From Cupriavidus pauculus (GTDB lineage Bacteria; Pseudomonadota; Gammaproteobacteria; Burkholderiales; Burkholderiaceae), in contig NZ_BPUO01000012.1 of NCBI RefSeq assembly GCF_022179805.1, forward strand, positions 107,852 through 171,851: 64,000 nucleotides of DNA. Direction: 5' to 3'. Made by a program: the position numbers and the translations under genes. Positions within the stretch are counted from its first letter, which is position 1; every line of letters starts with the position of its first letter. The notes beneath the pieces are model-generated. The model was not told the origin of the DNA. It made no database searches and worked only from the letters and a program-made list of their open reading frames with translations. This document shows positions 8,573 to 18,039 of the stretch, one piece after another.

Positions 8573-10857
8573 ATCCCGAACAGTTGCGCGATGCCTCGAT
8601 GCTGGATCTGTTCGCGCTCGAAGCCGACGCGCAGGCAGAGGTACTGAACGTCGGCCTGCTTGCGCTCGAACGCGACCCCACCGCCGCCACGCACCTGGAA
8701 GCGTGCATGCGCGCGGCCCACTCGCTCAAGGGCGCCGCGCGCATCGTCGGGCTCGACGGTGGCGTGCGCGTGGCGCACGTCATGGAAGATTGCCTGGTGG
8801 CCGCGCAGCGTGGCGGCATCGTGCTGGCACCGGCCCATATCGATACGCTGCTGCAGGGCACCGACCTGCTGCAGCGTATCGGCCATCCGCCCGACGGCAA
8901 CCTGAACTGGCCCGAGCAGGACGGCCGCGCCGAGATCGACACGTGGATCGCGCGCATGGAGCGCCTGCTGGGCGGCGGCGACATCGAGCCGCCTGCGGCA
9001 CCGATGCCCGCGCGCCTGGCCGTCCCCGATGCGGCGCCCGTAGCGCCATCCGATCCGGCGCCCGAACAGGCGCCCGAACTCACGCGCGAGCCCGCCGCCG
9101 AGACCCAGGAGCGGATGCTGCGCGTCAACGCCGACCGGCTCGACCGCCTGTTGGCCATGGCCGGCGAGGCGATGGTCGAATCGCATTGGCTGCGCCCGTT
9201 CGGCAGCGCCATGCAGCAGACGCGCCGCCAGCAGATGCGCGCGCTGCAGGCCCTCGATGGCGTGCAGACGCTGCTCGATTCGCCCGACGGCTCGGTGCCG
9301 CGCATGCGCGCCGCGCTGACCGAATTGCGCCAGTTGCTGGAAGATGGCCATGACCAGCTCAGCCAGCGCGTCGACGATTTCGACCAGTACGACCATCGCG
9401 CCAGCCGCCTGTCGCGGCGGCTCTACGACACCGCGCTGTCGTGCCGCATGCGTCCGCTGTCGGACGGCATGACCGGCTTCTCGCGCATGGTGCGCGACCT
9501 GGGACGCAGCCTGGGCAAGCACGTTCACCTGGTGATGTCGGGCGAGCAGACGCAAGTCGACCGCGACATCCTGGAGCAGCTCGATGCGCCGCTGGCGCAC
9601 CTGCTGCGCAACGCGGTGGACCATGGCATCGAATCGCCCGAGGCGCGCCGCGCGGCGGGCAAGCCCGAGGAAGGCCGCATCACGCTACAGGCGCGGCACA
9701 ACGCGGGCCGCCTGGTAGTCGAGATCTTCGACGACGGCGCGGGCGTGGACCTCGACGCGTTGCGTGCGGCCATCGTGCGCCGCGGGCTGGCACAGATCGA
9801 TACCGCCGAGCGCCTGTCGCAGGCCGAACTGCTGGAATTCCTGCTGCTGCCCGGCTTCAGCCTGCGCGAGACGGTGTCCGAAGTCTCGGGCCGCGGCGTG
9901 GGGCTGGACGCCGTGCAGGACATGGTACGCGCCGTGCGGGGTAGCCTGAAGCTGTCACAGCAGCCCGGCAGCGGCCTGCACTTTCACCTGGAACTACCGC
10001 TGACGCTGTCCATCGTCCGTGCGCTACTGGTGGAAGTCTCTGGCGAAGCCTATGCGTTTCCGCTGGGCCTGGTGCTGCGCGCGGTGGCCGTGCCGGGCGA
10101 TGCGATCGAACAGACCGAGCGGCTCCAGCATTTCCGGCACGAGGGCCGCCCCGTGGGGCTGGTCAGCGCCGCGCAGATCCTGCAGCGGCCCGAGCAGCCA
10201 CGCGAAGGCGACAGCGTGCCCGTGGTCATCATCGGCGAGCAGGACCGCGTCTATGGCATTGCCGTCGACCGCCTGCTCGGCGAGCGCATCCTGGTAGTGC
10301 AGCCGCTGGCGCAGGCACTGGGCAAGATCAAGGATATCGCCGCCGGCAGCCTGACCGACGACGGCACGCCGGTGCTGATCTTCGATGTCGAGGACATGCT
10401 GCGCTCCGTGGAAAAGCTGGTCTCCGAAGGCCGCATCGAGCGTGTGCGCCAGGCCACCGGCGATACCGCCGCCGTGCGCCGCAAGCGCGTGCTGGTGGTG
10501 GACGACTCGCTGACGGTGCGCGAACTGGAACGCAAGCTGCTGGCCGGTCGCGGCTACGACGTGAGCGTGGCCGTCGACGGCATGGATGGCTGGAACGTAC
10601 TGCGCGCCGAGGCGTTCGACCTGATCATTACCGACGTCGACATGCCGCGCATGGATGGCATCGAGCTGGTGACGCGCATCCGTGGCGACGCGCGGCTGGC
10701 CCAGTTGCCGGTGATGATCGTGTCGTACAAGGACCGCGAGCAGGATCGCGAGCGCGGCATGCAGGCCGGTGCCGACTACTATCTGGCAAAGGGCAGTTTT
10801 CATGACACCGCACTGCTCGATGCCGTGCGGGACCTGATCGGCGAGGCACGTACATGA
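8569..10857 (+). CDS. wspE: Hybrid CheA histidine kinase-response regulator WspE
   Basis: The 762-residue protein is the central kinase of the Wsp system. Domains in order: an Hpt domain with phosphorylatable His51 (AAHSLKGAARIVGL), a dimerisation and HATPase region with N box HLLRNAVDHGIE, G boxes DDGAGVD and SGRGVGLDAV, a CheW-like regulatory domain (about 480-620), and a C-terminal receiver starting KRVLVVDDSLTVREL with acceptor Asp in IITDVDMPRMDG. It is expected to pass phosphate to WspR and WspF. The CheA-receiver fusion, with the surrounding gene order, identifies WspE rather than flagellar CheA. Confidence 0.95.
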   Translation: MNPEQLRDASMLDLFALEADAQAEVLNVGLLALERDPTAATHLEACMRAAHSLKGAARIVGLDGGVRVAHVMEDCLVAAQRGGIVLAPAHIDTLLQGTDLLQRIGHPPDGNLNWPEQDGRAEIDTWIARMERLLGGGDIEPPAAPMPARLAVPDAAPVAPSDPAPEQAPELTREPAAETQERMLRVNADRLDRLLAMAGEAMVESHWLRPFGSAMQQTRRQQMRALQALDGVQTLLDSPDGSVPRMRAALTELRQLLEDGHDQLSQRVDDFDQYDHRASRLSRRLYDTALSCRMRPLSDGMTGFSRMVRDLGRSLGKHVHLVMSGEQTQVDRDILEQLDAPLAHLLRNAVDHGIESPEARRAAGKPEEGRITLQARHNAGRLVVEIFDDGAGVDLDALRAAIVRRGLAQIDTAERLSQAELLEFLLLPGFSLRETVSEVSGRGVGLDAVQDMVRAVRGSLKLSQQPGSGLHFHLELPLTLSIVRALLVEVSGEAYAFPLGLVLRAVAVPGDAIEQTERLQHFRHEGRPVGLVSAAQILQRPEQPREGDSVPVVIIGEQDRVYGIAVDRLLGERILVVQPLAQALGKIKDIAAGSLTDDGTPVLIFDVEDMLRSVEKLVSEGRIERVRQATGDTAAVRRKRVLVVDDSLTVRELERKLLAGRGYDVSVAVDGMDGWNVLRAEAFDLIITDVDMPRMDGIELVTRIRGDARLAQLPVMIVSYKDREQDRERGMQAGADYYLAKGSFHDTALLDAVRDLIGEART

Positions 10858-11885
10858 GAATCGGCATCGTCAACGACTCGGCGCTGGCCGTGGCCGCACT
10901 GCGGCGCGCGCTGGCGCTCGATAACGCACTGGAAATCGTCTGGGTCGCCGGCAACGGGGAACAGGGCGTGCAGATGGCCGCGGCGCAGACGCCGGACCTG
11001 ATCCTGATGGATCTGCTGATGCCCGAGATGGACGGCGTGGAAGCCACGCGCCGCATCATGGCCGCCACGCCGTGCGCGATCGTGGTGGTCACCATGGACC
11101 TGGGCCGCAACGCCAACCAGGTCTTCGACGCCATGGGCCACGGCGCGATCGATGCAGTCGACACGCCCACGCTGACCCAGTCCGACGCCACGTTGGAGGC
11201 CGGCCCGCTGCTGCGCAAGATCCGCAATATCGGGCGCCTGCTGGCGGGCCGTGCGCGGGTGCCGCACACGCTGGCGGCAGCATCGGCCGCACCGGCCGCA
11301 CCAAGTCTGGTGGCCATCGGCGCATCGGCGGGCGGACCCGCCGCGCTGGCCGCTCTGTTGGGTGCGTTGCCCGCCGGATTCGAGGCGGCGGTGGTGGCCG
11401 TGCAGCACGTGGACGAAGCGTTTGCCCAGGGCATGGCCGAATGGCTCGACGCGCAAAGTCTGCTGCCAGTGCGTATTGCGCGCGCCGACGAAACGCCGAA
11501 GGCCGGCACCGTGCTGCTGGCGGGCACCAACGACCATCTGCGGCTGGTGGCCGGCGCACGCATGGCCTATACGCCCGAGCCCGGCGACTATCTGTACCGG
11601 CCGTCGATCGACGTGTTCTTCGAAAGCGTGGTGGAACACTGGCGCGGCGATGCCATTGGCGTGCTGCTGACCGGCATGGGACGCGACGGCGCCCAGGGCC
11701 TGAAGGCGATGCGCGAACGCGGCTTCCTGACCATCGCGCAGGACCAGGCCACAAGCGCGGTCTACGGCATGCCCAAGGCAGCCGCCGCGCTGGGCGCCGC
11801 GTGCGAGATCCTGCCGCTGCCACGCATCGCGCCGCGGCTCGTGCGGGCTTTCGCCGCGCCGCAGCCAACAAAAAGCAAGGGGTAA
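10854..11885 (+). CDS. wspF: Chemoreceptor methylesterase WspF (CheB type)
   Basis: The 343-residue methylesterase reverses WspC methylation and so resets WspA. An N-terminal receiver has acceptor Asp53 (LILMDLLMPEMDG). A C-terminal esterase domain (about 150-335) has the catalytic Ser in IGASAGGP, the His in VQHVDEAFAQ and the Asp in LLTGMGRDGAQGL. It overlaps wspE by ATGA. In pseudomonads loss of WspF locks the pathway on and produces wrinkly biofilm colonies (family knowledge). Confidence 0.94.
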   Translation: MRIGIVNDSALAVAALRRALALDNALEIVWVAGNGEQGVQMAAAQTPDLILMDLLMPEMDGVEATRRIMAATPCAIVVVTMDLGRNANQVFDAMGHGAIDAVDTPTLTQSDATLEAGPLLRKIRNIGRLLAGRARVPHTLAAASAAPAAPSLVAIGASAGGPAALAALLGALPAGFEAAVVAVQHVDEAFAQGMAEWLDAQSLLPVRIARADETPKAGTVLLAGTNDHLRLVAGARMAYTPEPGDYLYRPSIDVFFESVVEHWRGDAIGVLLTGMGRDGAQGLKAMRERGFLTIAQDQATSAVYGMPKAAAALGAACEILPLPRIAPRLVRAFAAPQPTKSKG

Positions 11886-11892
11886 GAAAAAC

Positions 11893-12903
11893 ATGTCCAG
11901 AGCAGGCAATCCAGCCGATCCGTCGGCCGCCGGCAACGAATACCTGGCGATGGTGCTGCTGGTCGACGACCAGGCCATCATCGGCGAGGCCCTGCGCCGC
12001 GCCCTGGCGGGCGAAACCGATATCGACTTCCACTATTGCGCCAATCCCGAGGAAGCAGTGGCCGTAGCCGAACGCACGCAGCCCACCGTAATCCTGCAGG
12101 ACCTGGTCATGCCAGGCACCGACGGGCTGACGCTGGTGCGCCGCTACCGCGAGAACCCCGGTACGCGCGACATTCCCATCATCGTGCTTTCCACCAAGGA
12201 AGAACCCACGATGAAGAGCGCCGCGTTTGCCGCCGGCGCCAACGACTACCTGGTCAAGCTGCCCGACACGATCGAACTGGTGGCGCGCATCCGCTACCAC
12301 TCGCGCTCGTACCTGAACCTGCTGCAGCGCGACGAAGCCTACCGCGCGCTGCGCCAGAGCCAGCAGCAGCTGCTGGAAACGAACCTCGAACTGCAGCGGC
12401 TGACCAACTCCGACGGCCTGACCGGGTTGTCCAACCGGCGCTACTTCGACGAATACCTGGGCGCCGAATGGAAGCGCGCGCAGCGCGAGCAGACACAGCT
12501 TGCCTTGCTGATGATCGACGTGGATTCGTTCAAGGCCTACAACGACACTTACGGCCACGTGGCCGGCGACGAAGTGCTGCGTCGCGTGGCGCAGGTAATC
12601 CGCGAGAACTGCGCGCGCCCCGCCGATCTGCCCGCGCGCTTTGGCGGCGAGGAATTCTCGATGATCCTGCCGGCCACGTCGCCGGGCGGGGCGCGGCTGC
12701 TCGCTGAAAAAGTGCGCCGTTCGATCGAGACGCTGCGCATCGCGCACAGCGGGTCGCCCACCAGCGGCTTCGTCACGGTCAGTATCGGCGGCGCGGTGAT
12801 CGTGCCCGACGCCGACACCGTCTTCAGCCGGCTCGTCGAAGCCGCCGACACCGGCCTGTACCAGGCCAAGCGCAACGGCCGCAACCAGGTGGTGATGGTG
12901 TAG
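11893..12903 (+). CDS. wspR: Receiver-GGDEF diguanylate cyclase WspR
   Basis: The 336-residue output protein of the Wsp pathway makes cyclic-di-GMP when phosphorylated by WspE. The receiver has acceptor Asp70 (VILQDLVMPGTDG) and Lys in YLVKLPD. A linking helix leads to a cyclase domain starting NSDGLTGLSNRRYFDEYL, with GGEEF at 251-255 and an RPAD inhibitory I-site at 242-245, spaced five residues before GGEEF. These positions match those I recall for the Pseudomonas protein. It begins seven nt after wspF, so the whole set 4498-12903 is one transcription unit. Confidence 0.95.
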   Translation: MSRAGNPADPSAAGNEYLAMVLLVDDQAIIGEALRRALAGETDIDFHYCANPEEAVAVAERTQPTVILQDLVMPGTDGLTLVRRYRENPGTRDIPIIVLSTKEEPTMKSAAFAAGANDYLVKLPDTIELVARIRYHSRSYLNLLQRDEAYRALRQSQQQLLETNLELQRLTNSDGLTGLSNRRYFDEYLGAEWKRAQREQTQLALLMIDVDSFKAYNDTYGHVAGDEVLRRVAQVIRENCARPADLPARFGGEEFSMILPATSPGGARLLAEKVRRSIETLRIAHSGSPTSGFVTVSIGGAVIVPDADTVFSRLVEAADTGLYQAKRNGRNQVVMV

Positions 12904-12924
12904 TGACTGTGTAGTGGCTTCTGC

Positions 12925-12948
12925 CGGCGCCCGCTTGCTTGGGCGCCG
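12925..12948 (+). terminator. GC hairpin after wspR
   Basis: An 8-bp stem (CGGCGCCC at 12925-12932 with GGGCGCCG at 12941-12948) with an 8-nt loop follows the wspR stop. There is no T-run directly after it, so it may be a weak or Rho-assisted end of the wsp transcript. Confidence 0.4.
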
Positions 12949-13011
12949 CGCTTGGCACGCATTCTGCGGAATGGCCTTGTTTTCCTTTTTACCTGGAACA
13001 CAAGAGGAGAT

Positions 13012-15264
13012 ATGGCCATGCCAAAGAAACCGCCACATCCGGCCCCCGCCGCCACAGCCATGGCCGGTGGCCAGGCCACCGTGCAGCACTCGGGCGACAA
13101 CCCGAGCCAGCAACGGAAGTCGGGCAACAACCACGATGGCACCTATGAAAAGGCCGTCGCAGACCGATTGTCCGATGCGCCCGCGACGCTGGGCTCTCCC
13201 AGCGTCGGCAACATCGTGTCGAATGCCGGCAAGACGCTGACCACGAACGCCGGCCTGCAGATTCTCGAGGATGACGATTCGCTGAAGCTGGGCGTGCGCG
13301 GCCCCACCTTGCTGGAAGATTTCCACCTGCGTGAAAAGATTACGCACTTCGACCACGAGCGCATTCCCGAGCGCGTGGTGCATGCGCGTGGCGCCGCCGC
13401 ACACGGCTACTTCGAGCTGACCGAGTCGATCGAGGAATTCACCACCGCCGGGTTATTCACCGAGGTCGGCGAGAAGACACCGGTCTTCGTGCGCTTCTCG
13501 ACCGTGGCGGGCTCGCGCGGGTCCGCCGACCTGCCGCGCGACGTGCGCGGCTTTGCCACCAAGTTCTACACGCGGCAGGGTAACTTCGACCTGGTGGGCA
13601 ACAACATGCCGGTGTTCTTCATCCAGGACGGCATCAAGTTTCCGGACTTCGTGCACTCGGTGAAGCCCGAGCCGCACAATGAAATCCCGCAGGCGGCATC
13701 GGCGCACGACACGTTCTGGGACTTTGTCTCGCTGCAGCCCGAATCGATGCACATGGTGCTGTGGACGATGTCAGGCCGCGCGCTGCCGCGCAGCCTCCGC
13801 ACCATGGAAGGCTTTGGCGTGCATACGTTCCGCCTGATCAACGCCAAGGGCGAAGCCACGCTGGTCAAGTACCACTGGAAGCCCGTGGGCGGCGCGCATT
13901 CGCTGGTCTGGGACGAGGCGCTCAAGATCAACGGCAAGGACCCCGACTTCCACCGGCGCGACCTGTGGGATTCGATCGCGGCGGGCCAGTTTCCCGAGTA
14001 CGAGTTCGGCGTGCAACTGGTGCCGGAAACCGACATGCTCAAGCTCGGTTTCGACCTGCAGGACCCGACCAAGCTCATCCCCGAGGAACTGGTGCCCGTG
14101 CGCCGCATCGGCCGGATGGTGCTGAACCGCAACCCCGACAATTTCTTTGCCGAGACCGAGCAGGTGGCGTTCCATCCGGGGCATATCCTGCCCGGCATGG
14201 ACTTCACGAACGACCCGCTTTTGCACGCGCGCCTGTTCTCGTATATCGACACCCAGATCACGCGGCTAGGCGGCCCGAACTTCCACGAGTTGCCGATCAA
14301 CCGGCCGCTCTGCCCCGTGCACAACAACCAGCGCGACGGCTTTATGCGCCAAACCGTGGTCAAGGGCCAGGAAAGCTACCAGCCCAATTCGGTCAGCGGT
14401 GGTTGTCCGTTCCTGGCGGGCGGCGCCGATGCGTACCGCCACTACCCCGCCCCCGCCGAAGACGGTGCCGTCAAGGCCCGTCTGCGCGCACAGACGTTCT
14501 CCGACCACTTCTCGCAGGCCAACCTGTTCTGGCGCAGCCAGTCCGATGTGGAGAAGAAGCAGATCATCGATGCCTATACGTTCGAGCTGTCCAAGGTCAT
14601 CGACCCGTCCATCCGCACGCGCGTGGTCGGCCAGATCGTACATATCGCGCAGGCGCTGGCTGACGGCGTCGCGGAGCAACTGGGCATTCCGGTGGAGCCG
14701 GTGGGACCGGCCGTGCAGATCAACGACTACGGTATTGCCGCATCGCCGGCGCTGAGCCTCGACGCACAGCCCAAGGGCGACATCACGGGCCGCAAGATCG
14801 CGGTGCTGGTCAATGACGGCGTGGACGATGACGCGATCAAGTCGCTGCAGAAACTTGTCGACGGCATGGGTGCCAGCGCGAAGATCGTCGGCCCCCGCGC
14901 CAGCAGCGTGACCACGGCCGGCGGCTCCGCGCTGCCGGTGGACTTTGCGTTGTCGTCGGTCGGCTCGGTGCTGTTCGATGCGGTCTACGTGCCGGAGTGC
15001 AAGAACCCGCCCGCCGAGCCCGATCCACAGGCGCTGCTGTTTATCGCCGAGTCCTACAAGCACTACAAGGCGGTGGGCGCCGGCGGCAGCGGTGCCGTGC
15101 TGGTAGCCGAAGCCGCGCGCCGCACGGGCATTCAGGGCGGCTTTGCCGGGCCGGGCGTGGTGATCGGCAAATCCGACACTGCGAAGCATCACCAAGCGTT
15201 TCTGGATGCCGTGGGCCAGCATCGCTGGTGGGAACGGCCTGATGCGTTGAAGATTCCGGTTTAA
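13012..15264 (+). CDS. katE: Large-subunit heme catalase (HPII type)
   Basis: The 750-residue enzyme disproportionates hydrogen peroxide. The heme core carries catalytic His124 (RVVHARG), Asn197 (VGNNMPVFF) and the heme-ligand Tyr411 (LFSYIDTQ), at positions close to those of E. coli HPII. A C-terminal class I glutamine-amidotransferase-like domain (about 600-750), starting KIAVLVNDGVDDDAI, marks the large-subunit clade. The start at 13012 follows an AGGAG at a good distance; the frame is also open from 12952. A basic, low-complexity N-terminal arm of about 60 residues precedes the core. No regulator is adjacent on the upstream side. Confidence 0.95.
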   Translation: MAMPKKPPHPAPAATAMAGGQATVQHSGDNPSQQRKSGNNHDGTYEKAVADRLSDAPATLGSPSVGNIVSNAGKTLTTNAGLQILEDDDSLKLGVRGPTLLEDFHLREKITHFDHERIPERVVHARGAAAHGYFELTESIEEFTTAGLFTEVGEKTPVFVRFSTVAGSRGSADLPRDVRGFATKFYTRQGNFDLVGNNMPVFFIQDGIKFPDFVHSVKPEPHNEIPQAASAHDTFWDFVSLQPESMHMVLWTMSGRALPRSLRTMEGFGVHTFRLINAKGEATLVKYHWKPVGGAHSLVWDEALKINGKDPDFHRRDLWDSIAAGQFPEYEFGVQLVPETDMLKLGFDLQDPTKLIPEELVPVRRIGRMVLNRNPDNFFAETEQVAFHPGHILPGMDFTNDPLLHARLFSYIDTQITRLGGPNFHELPINRPLCPVHNNQRDGFMRQTVVKGQESYQPNSVSGGCPFLAGGADAYRHYPAPAEDGAVKARLRAQTFSDHFSQANLFWRSQSDVEKKQIIDAYTFELSKVIDPSIRTRVVGQIVHIAQALADGVAEQLGIPVEPVGPAVQINDYGIAASPALSLDAQPKGDITGRKIAVLVNDGVDDDAIKSLQKLVDGMGASAKIVGPRASSVTTAGGSALPVDFALSSVGSVLFDAVYVPECKNPPAEPDPQALLFIAESYKHYKAVGAGGSGAVLVAEAARRTGIQGGFAGPGVVIGKSDTAKHHQAFLDAVGQHRWWERPDALKIPV

Positions 15265-15275
15265 CTCTGCTTGTG

Positions 15276-15300
15276 CTGACCGGGCCGATGGCCCGGTCAG
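15276..15300. terminator. Perfect 11-bp hairpin between convergent katE and LysR
   Basis: CTGACCGGGCC (15276-15286) pairs perfectly with GGCCCGGTCAG (15290-15300) around a GAT loop. It sits between two converging genes, so it can act on both transcripts. No T-tract follows on either strand. Confidence 0.55.
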
Positions 15301-15332
15301 GTCCCGCTTCGAGCTGGCCCGTGCCTTATGTC

Positions 15333-16235
15333 TTATGCAGCCGAACCTGGGCCCGCGAGCGACAGGGCTGCAACGAACTCTCGCACGGCCGGACTCGCGT
15401 CGCCGGCTCGCGTGACGGCCACGAGGGTCGCCTGCGTTCGCAAACTCGAAATGCGAACGAAAGCCACGTCACGCCTGTTCACTGCGGCAACCGATGCGCC
15501 AACCACTGTGAAACCCAGTCCCGCCGCAACCAGACCGAGCGCCGTATGAATCTCGATGGCCTCATGTCCCGCGCGCGGATTGCCTCCGGCCTGGCGAAGT
15601 ACGTCCACCATCTGGTTCGCGTACCGACTCTGCGGGTCTTTGGGATACTGGATAAGCGCCATCTCGTCCAGGTCAGCGGCTTTCACTGACTTGCGCTTCG
15701 CCACCGGCGACTGGATAGGCACCGCAGCGACGAATGGATCGTCAAACAGTTCGGCATAGGTCAAGTCGCCAGCCCTGTCGAAATCACCGATGTAACGCGA
15801 GACACCAACGTCAATTCGACCGCTGCGCAGCAACTCCGGCTGATGCTCGGACAACTGCTCGAGCAAGTCCAGCTGAATACCGGGGAGCTTCTCCCGAAAA
15901 CGCCGTACAGCCTCGGGAAGCAGCGAAAAGATCGCGGACCGGGTAAATCCAATACCAAGCCAGCCCAGGTTACCGGCGGCAACTGCCCTCGCCTCCTCGT
16001 CGAGCTGCCGCATCTGCGAAAGCAGGTCCTTCGCCCTTGGATAAAGGAATTTGCCAGTGGGTGTCAGCGTCATCGGCCGGTTGGCCCGGTCGAACACGGG
16101 TGCACCAAGCAGCGACTCCAACTGCGAGATCTGCATGCTGATTGCCGTGGGCGCGACGAAAAGGCGACTGGCAGCCGCCACCGCGCTACCGGCATCCACC
16201 ACTTCACAGAAATACCTCAACTGCCTTAAGTTCAT
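15333..16235 (-). CDS. LysR-family regulator, divergent from the RraA/Bug cassette
   Basis: The 300-residue transcription factor has an N-terminal winged helix (about 1-60, starting MNLRQLRYFCEVVDAGS) and a periplasmic-binding-like effector domain (about 90-295). The start at 16235 gives the standard LysR N-terminus; the frame is open seven codons further to 16256. It is transcribed away from the 16322-18687 cassette across an 86-bp gap, the usual layout for a LysR activator of its neighbours (inference). The effector may be a carboxylic acid handled by those genes. Confidence 0.92.
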   Translation of the reverse strand: MNLRQLRYFCEVVDAGSAVAAASRLFVAPTAISMQISQLESLLGAPVFDRANRPMTLTPTGKFLYPRAKDLLSQMRQLDEEARAVAAGNLGWLGIGFTRSAIFSLLPEAVRRFREKLPGIQLDLLEQLSEHQPELLRSGRIDVGVSRYIGDFDRAGDLTYAELFDDPFVAAVPIQSPVAKRKSVKAADLDEMALIQYPKDPQSRYANQMVDVLRQAGGNPRAGHEAIEIHTALGLVAAGLGFTVVGASVAAVNRRDVAFVRISSLRTQATLVAVTRAGDASPAVREFVAALSLAGPGSAA

Positions 16236-16238
16236 TTT

Positions 16239-16252
16239 TTCTGAATGTAGAA
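16239..16252. promoter_or_regulatory. Candidate LysR operator (TTCT-N6-AGAA)
   Basis: TTCTGAATGTAGAA is a 4+6+4 dyad immediately upstream of the LysR start and inside the 86-bp divergent gap. Its place fits autoregulation and control of the cassette. The assignment is from position and symmetry only. Confidence 0.35.
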
Positions 16253-16321
16253 CCAATTTTCGTTGTTTGATTCAGCCAAGACTTTACTCGAAACTCCAGC
16301 CAACCCACATGGAGTTACGCG

Positions 16322-16996
16322 ATGGACAGTTTCTCGCCCCCTGCGCAAAGTCTGCTGGAAGCAGCTTGCGGCCTGAGCACTGCTGAAATCTCGGACGCGC
16401 TCGACTACTTCAGACTGCCCGGCAGTGCACAAGGCATTGGCCTCCAGGCCGGTGAGCCCCGCATTTTCGGCCCGGCCTTTACGGTTGCCTTCGTACCCGT
16501 CGACACCGCGACGCCGGGGACCGTTGGCGACTACCTGGACGAGATACCTCGCGGTGCCGTCGCCGTTCTGGACAACGCCGGCCGTATCGACTGCACCGTA
16601 TGGGGCGGCATCATGAGCAAGATTGCCGCGCATCGCGGTATTGCCGGCACCGTTATCAACGGCGTCTGTCGTGATACCGCAGAAGCCCAGGAGGCCAGCT
16701 ATCCGCTCTATGCCCGAGGTCGCTTTATGCGGACCGGCAAGGACCGTGTTCAGGTCAGCACTGTGGGTGAGGTCGTCAGCCTTGGAGACGTGCGCGTAAA
16801 ACCGGGGGATTACGTGGTTGCAGACGCCGACGGCGTAGTCGTCGTACCGCTGGCGCGTGCCGCTGAGGTGTTCGAGCGCGCGCTTCGCACCCGCGAGGTG
16901 GAGGGGAAGATTCTCGAAGCCGCTTTGGCCGGCACCTCGCTCGGAGACGCCCGCCGCCAATTCGGATACCACACGCTTCAGCGCACTGGCCACTGA
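16322..16996 (+). CDS. RraA-family (HMG/CHA aldolase-fold) protein, first copy
   Basis: This 224-residue RraA-fold protein belongs to the family that includes 4-hydroxy-4-methyl-2-oxoglutarate aldolases and RraA. It keeps the metal-site Arg-Asp in TVINGVCRDTAEA and the DGDYV-like VKPGDYVVADADGVVVVP motif. In the WGG segment (TVWGGIMSKIA) the acidic residue usual in aldolases (WGD or WGE) is replaced by Gly, so activity may differ. It is the first gene of the cassette with a Bug receptor and a second RraA-fold protein. The substrate cannot be told from sequence. Confidence 0.82.
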   Translation: MDSFSPPAQSLLEAACGLSTAEISDALDYFRLPGSAQGIGLQAGEPRIFGPAFTVAFVPVDTATPGTVGDYLDEIPRGAVAVLDNAGRIDCTVWGGIMSKIAAHRGIAGTVINGVCRDTAEAQEASYPLYARGRFMRTGKDRVQVSTVGEVVSLGDVRVKPGDYVVADADGVVVVPLARAAEVFERALRTREVEGKILEAALAGTSLGDARRQFGYHTLQRTGH

Positions 16997-17028
16997 GCCC
17001 AGGCCCACAAGAACATGACGGAGACAAC

Positions 17029-18012
17029 ATGAACTGCAAGATGTATCCCATGGCCGTGCTGGCGGCTGCAAGCCTGGTCTGCACACTCACTTCCGCCGAC
17101 GCCGTGGCGGCTGAAGCCTATCCCTGCCCGACTCTGCGGCTCGTGTCTCCGTACCCGCCGGGCGGCACCACTGACATCCTCGCGCGCATTGTGTCTCCGG
17201 GCTTGTCCAAGCGGCTTGGCGTCACGGTTATCGTCGACAACAAAGGGGGCGCCAGCAGCAATATCGGCACCGACTTCGTCTCGCGCGCCAAGCCCGATGG
17301 CTGTACCGCATTGCTTGGGAACAACACCGGAATCGTCATCAACCGGAACCTCTACACACTGAAGCTTGACCCGACCCAGGCGCTGGCTCCAGTGGGCGAA
17401 GTGGCCTCGGTTCCGCTCGTTCTCTATGTCAATGCGTCGCTTCCCGTGAAAACGGTGGGTCAACTGGTCGACGTGGCCAAGGCCGCGCCCGGAAAGTACA
17501 GCTACGCCTCCGGCGGCAGCGGCAGTCCGCAACATCTCGCCGGAGAAATGCTGAAGCTCGAGCGTCAACTCGACATGGTGCATGTCCCCTATCGCGGCCA
17601 AGGCCCCGCACTGAGTGATGTCATCGCAGGCCAGGTGCCCATCGCATTCGAAACGACGACTGCCATCGCTCCTCACATCAAGTCCGGCAAGCTGCGTGTA
17701 CTGGCCACAACCGGTGCAAAGCGTTCAAGGACGCTGCCGGATGTTCCAACGATGCAGGAATCGGGATTCCCCGGCTTCGTTATCGAGAACTGGTATGGCG
17801 TGTTCGTGCCCGCCGACACCCCTGCCCCGCTCATCCAGAGGCTGAACGCGGAACTCAATGCCGTCCTCACCGAATCCGACATCGCCTCGAAGTTGAGCGA
17901 TCTGGGCTCTGGCGATGTTCACGGCACGCCAGCGCAATTCCGCACCTTCATCACGAAGGAAATGCCGTACTGGGAATCGCTGGTGAAGCGGTCTGGCGCG
18001 AAAGTCGACTGA
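17029..18012 (+). CDS. Bug-family (TctC-like) periplasmic solute receptor
   Basis: The 327-residue extracytoplasmic receptor of a tripartite tricarboxylate-type transporter has a signal peptide of about 28 residues ending AVAAEA. The mature protein opens with the family-typical LRLVSPYPPGGTTDILARIV, continues with a ligand-loop NKGGASSNIG, and has MVHVPYRGQGPAL later. The likely ligands are carboxylates (family knowledge). No membrane subunits lie next to it; the nearest are the receptor-less tctBA genes 4.5 kb downstream. It sits between two RraA-fold enzyme genes in one operon. Confidence 0.92.
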   Translation: MNCKMYPMAVLAAASLVCTLTSADAVAAEAYPCPTLRLVSPYPPGGTTDILARIVSPGLSKRLGVTVIVDNKGGASSNIGTDFVSRAKPDGCTALLGNNTGIVINRNLYTLKLDPTQALAPVGEVASVPLVLYVNASLPVKTVGQLVDVAKAAPGKYSYASGGSGSPQHLAGEMLKLERQLDMVHVPYRGQGPALSDVIAGQVPIAFETTTAIAPHIKSGKLRVLATTGAKRSRTLPDVPTMQESGFPGFVIENWYGVFVPADTPAPLIQRLNAELNAVLTESDIASKLSDLGSGDVHGTPAQFRTFITKEMPYWESLVKRSGAKVD

Positions 18013-18039
18013 ACATCCATGAACTCGGAGCCCATTGAC

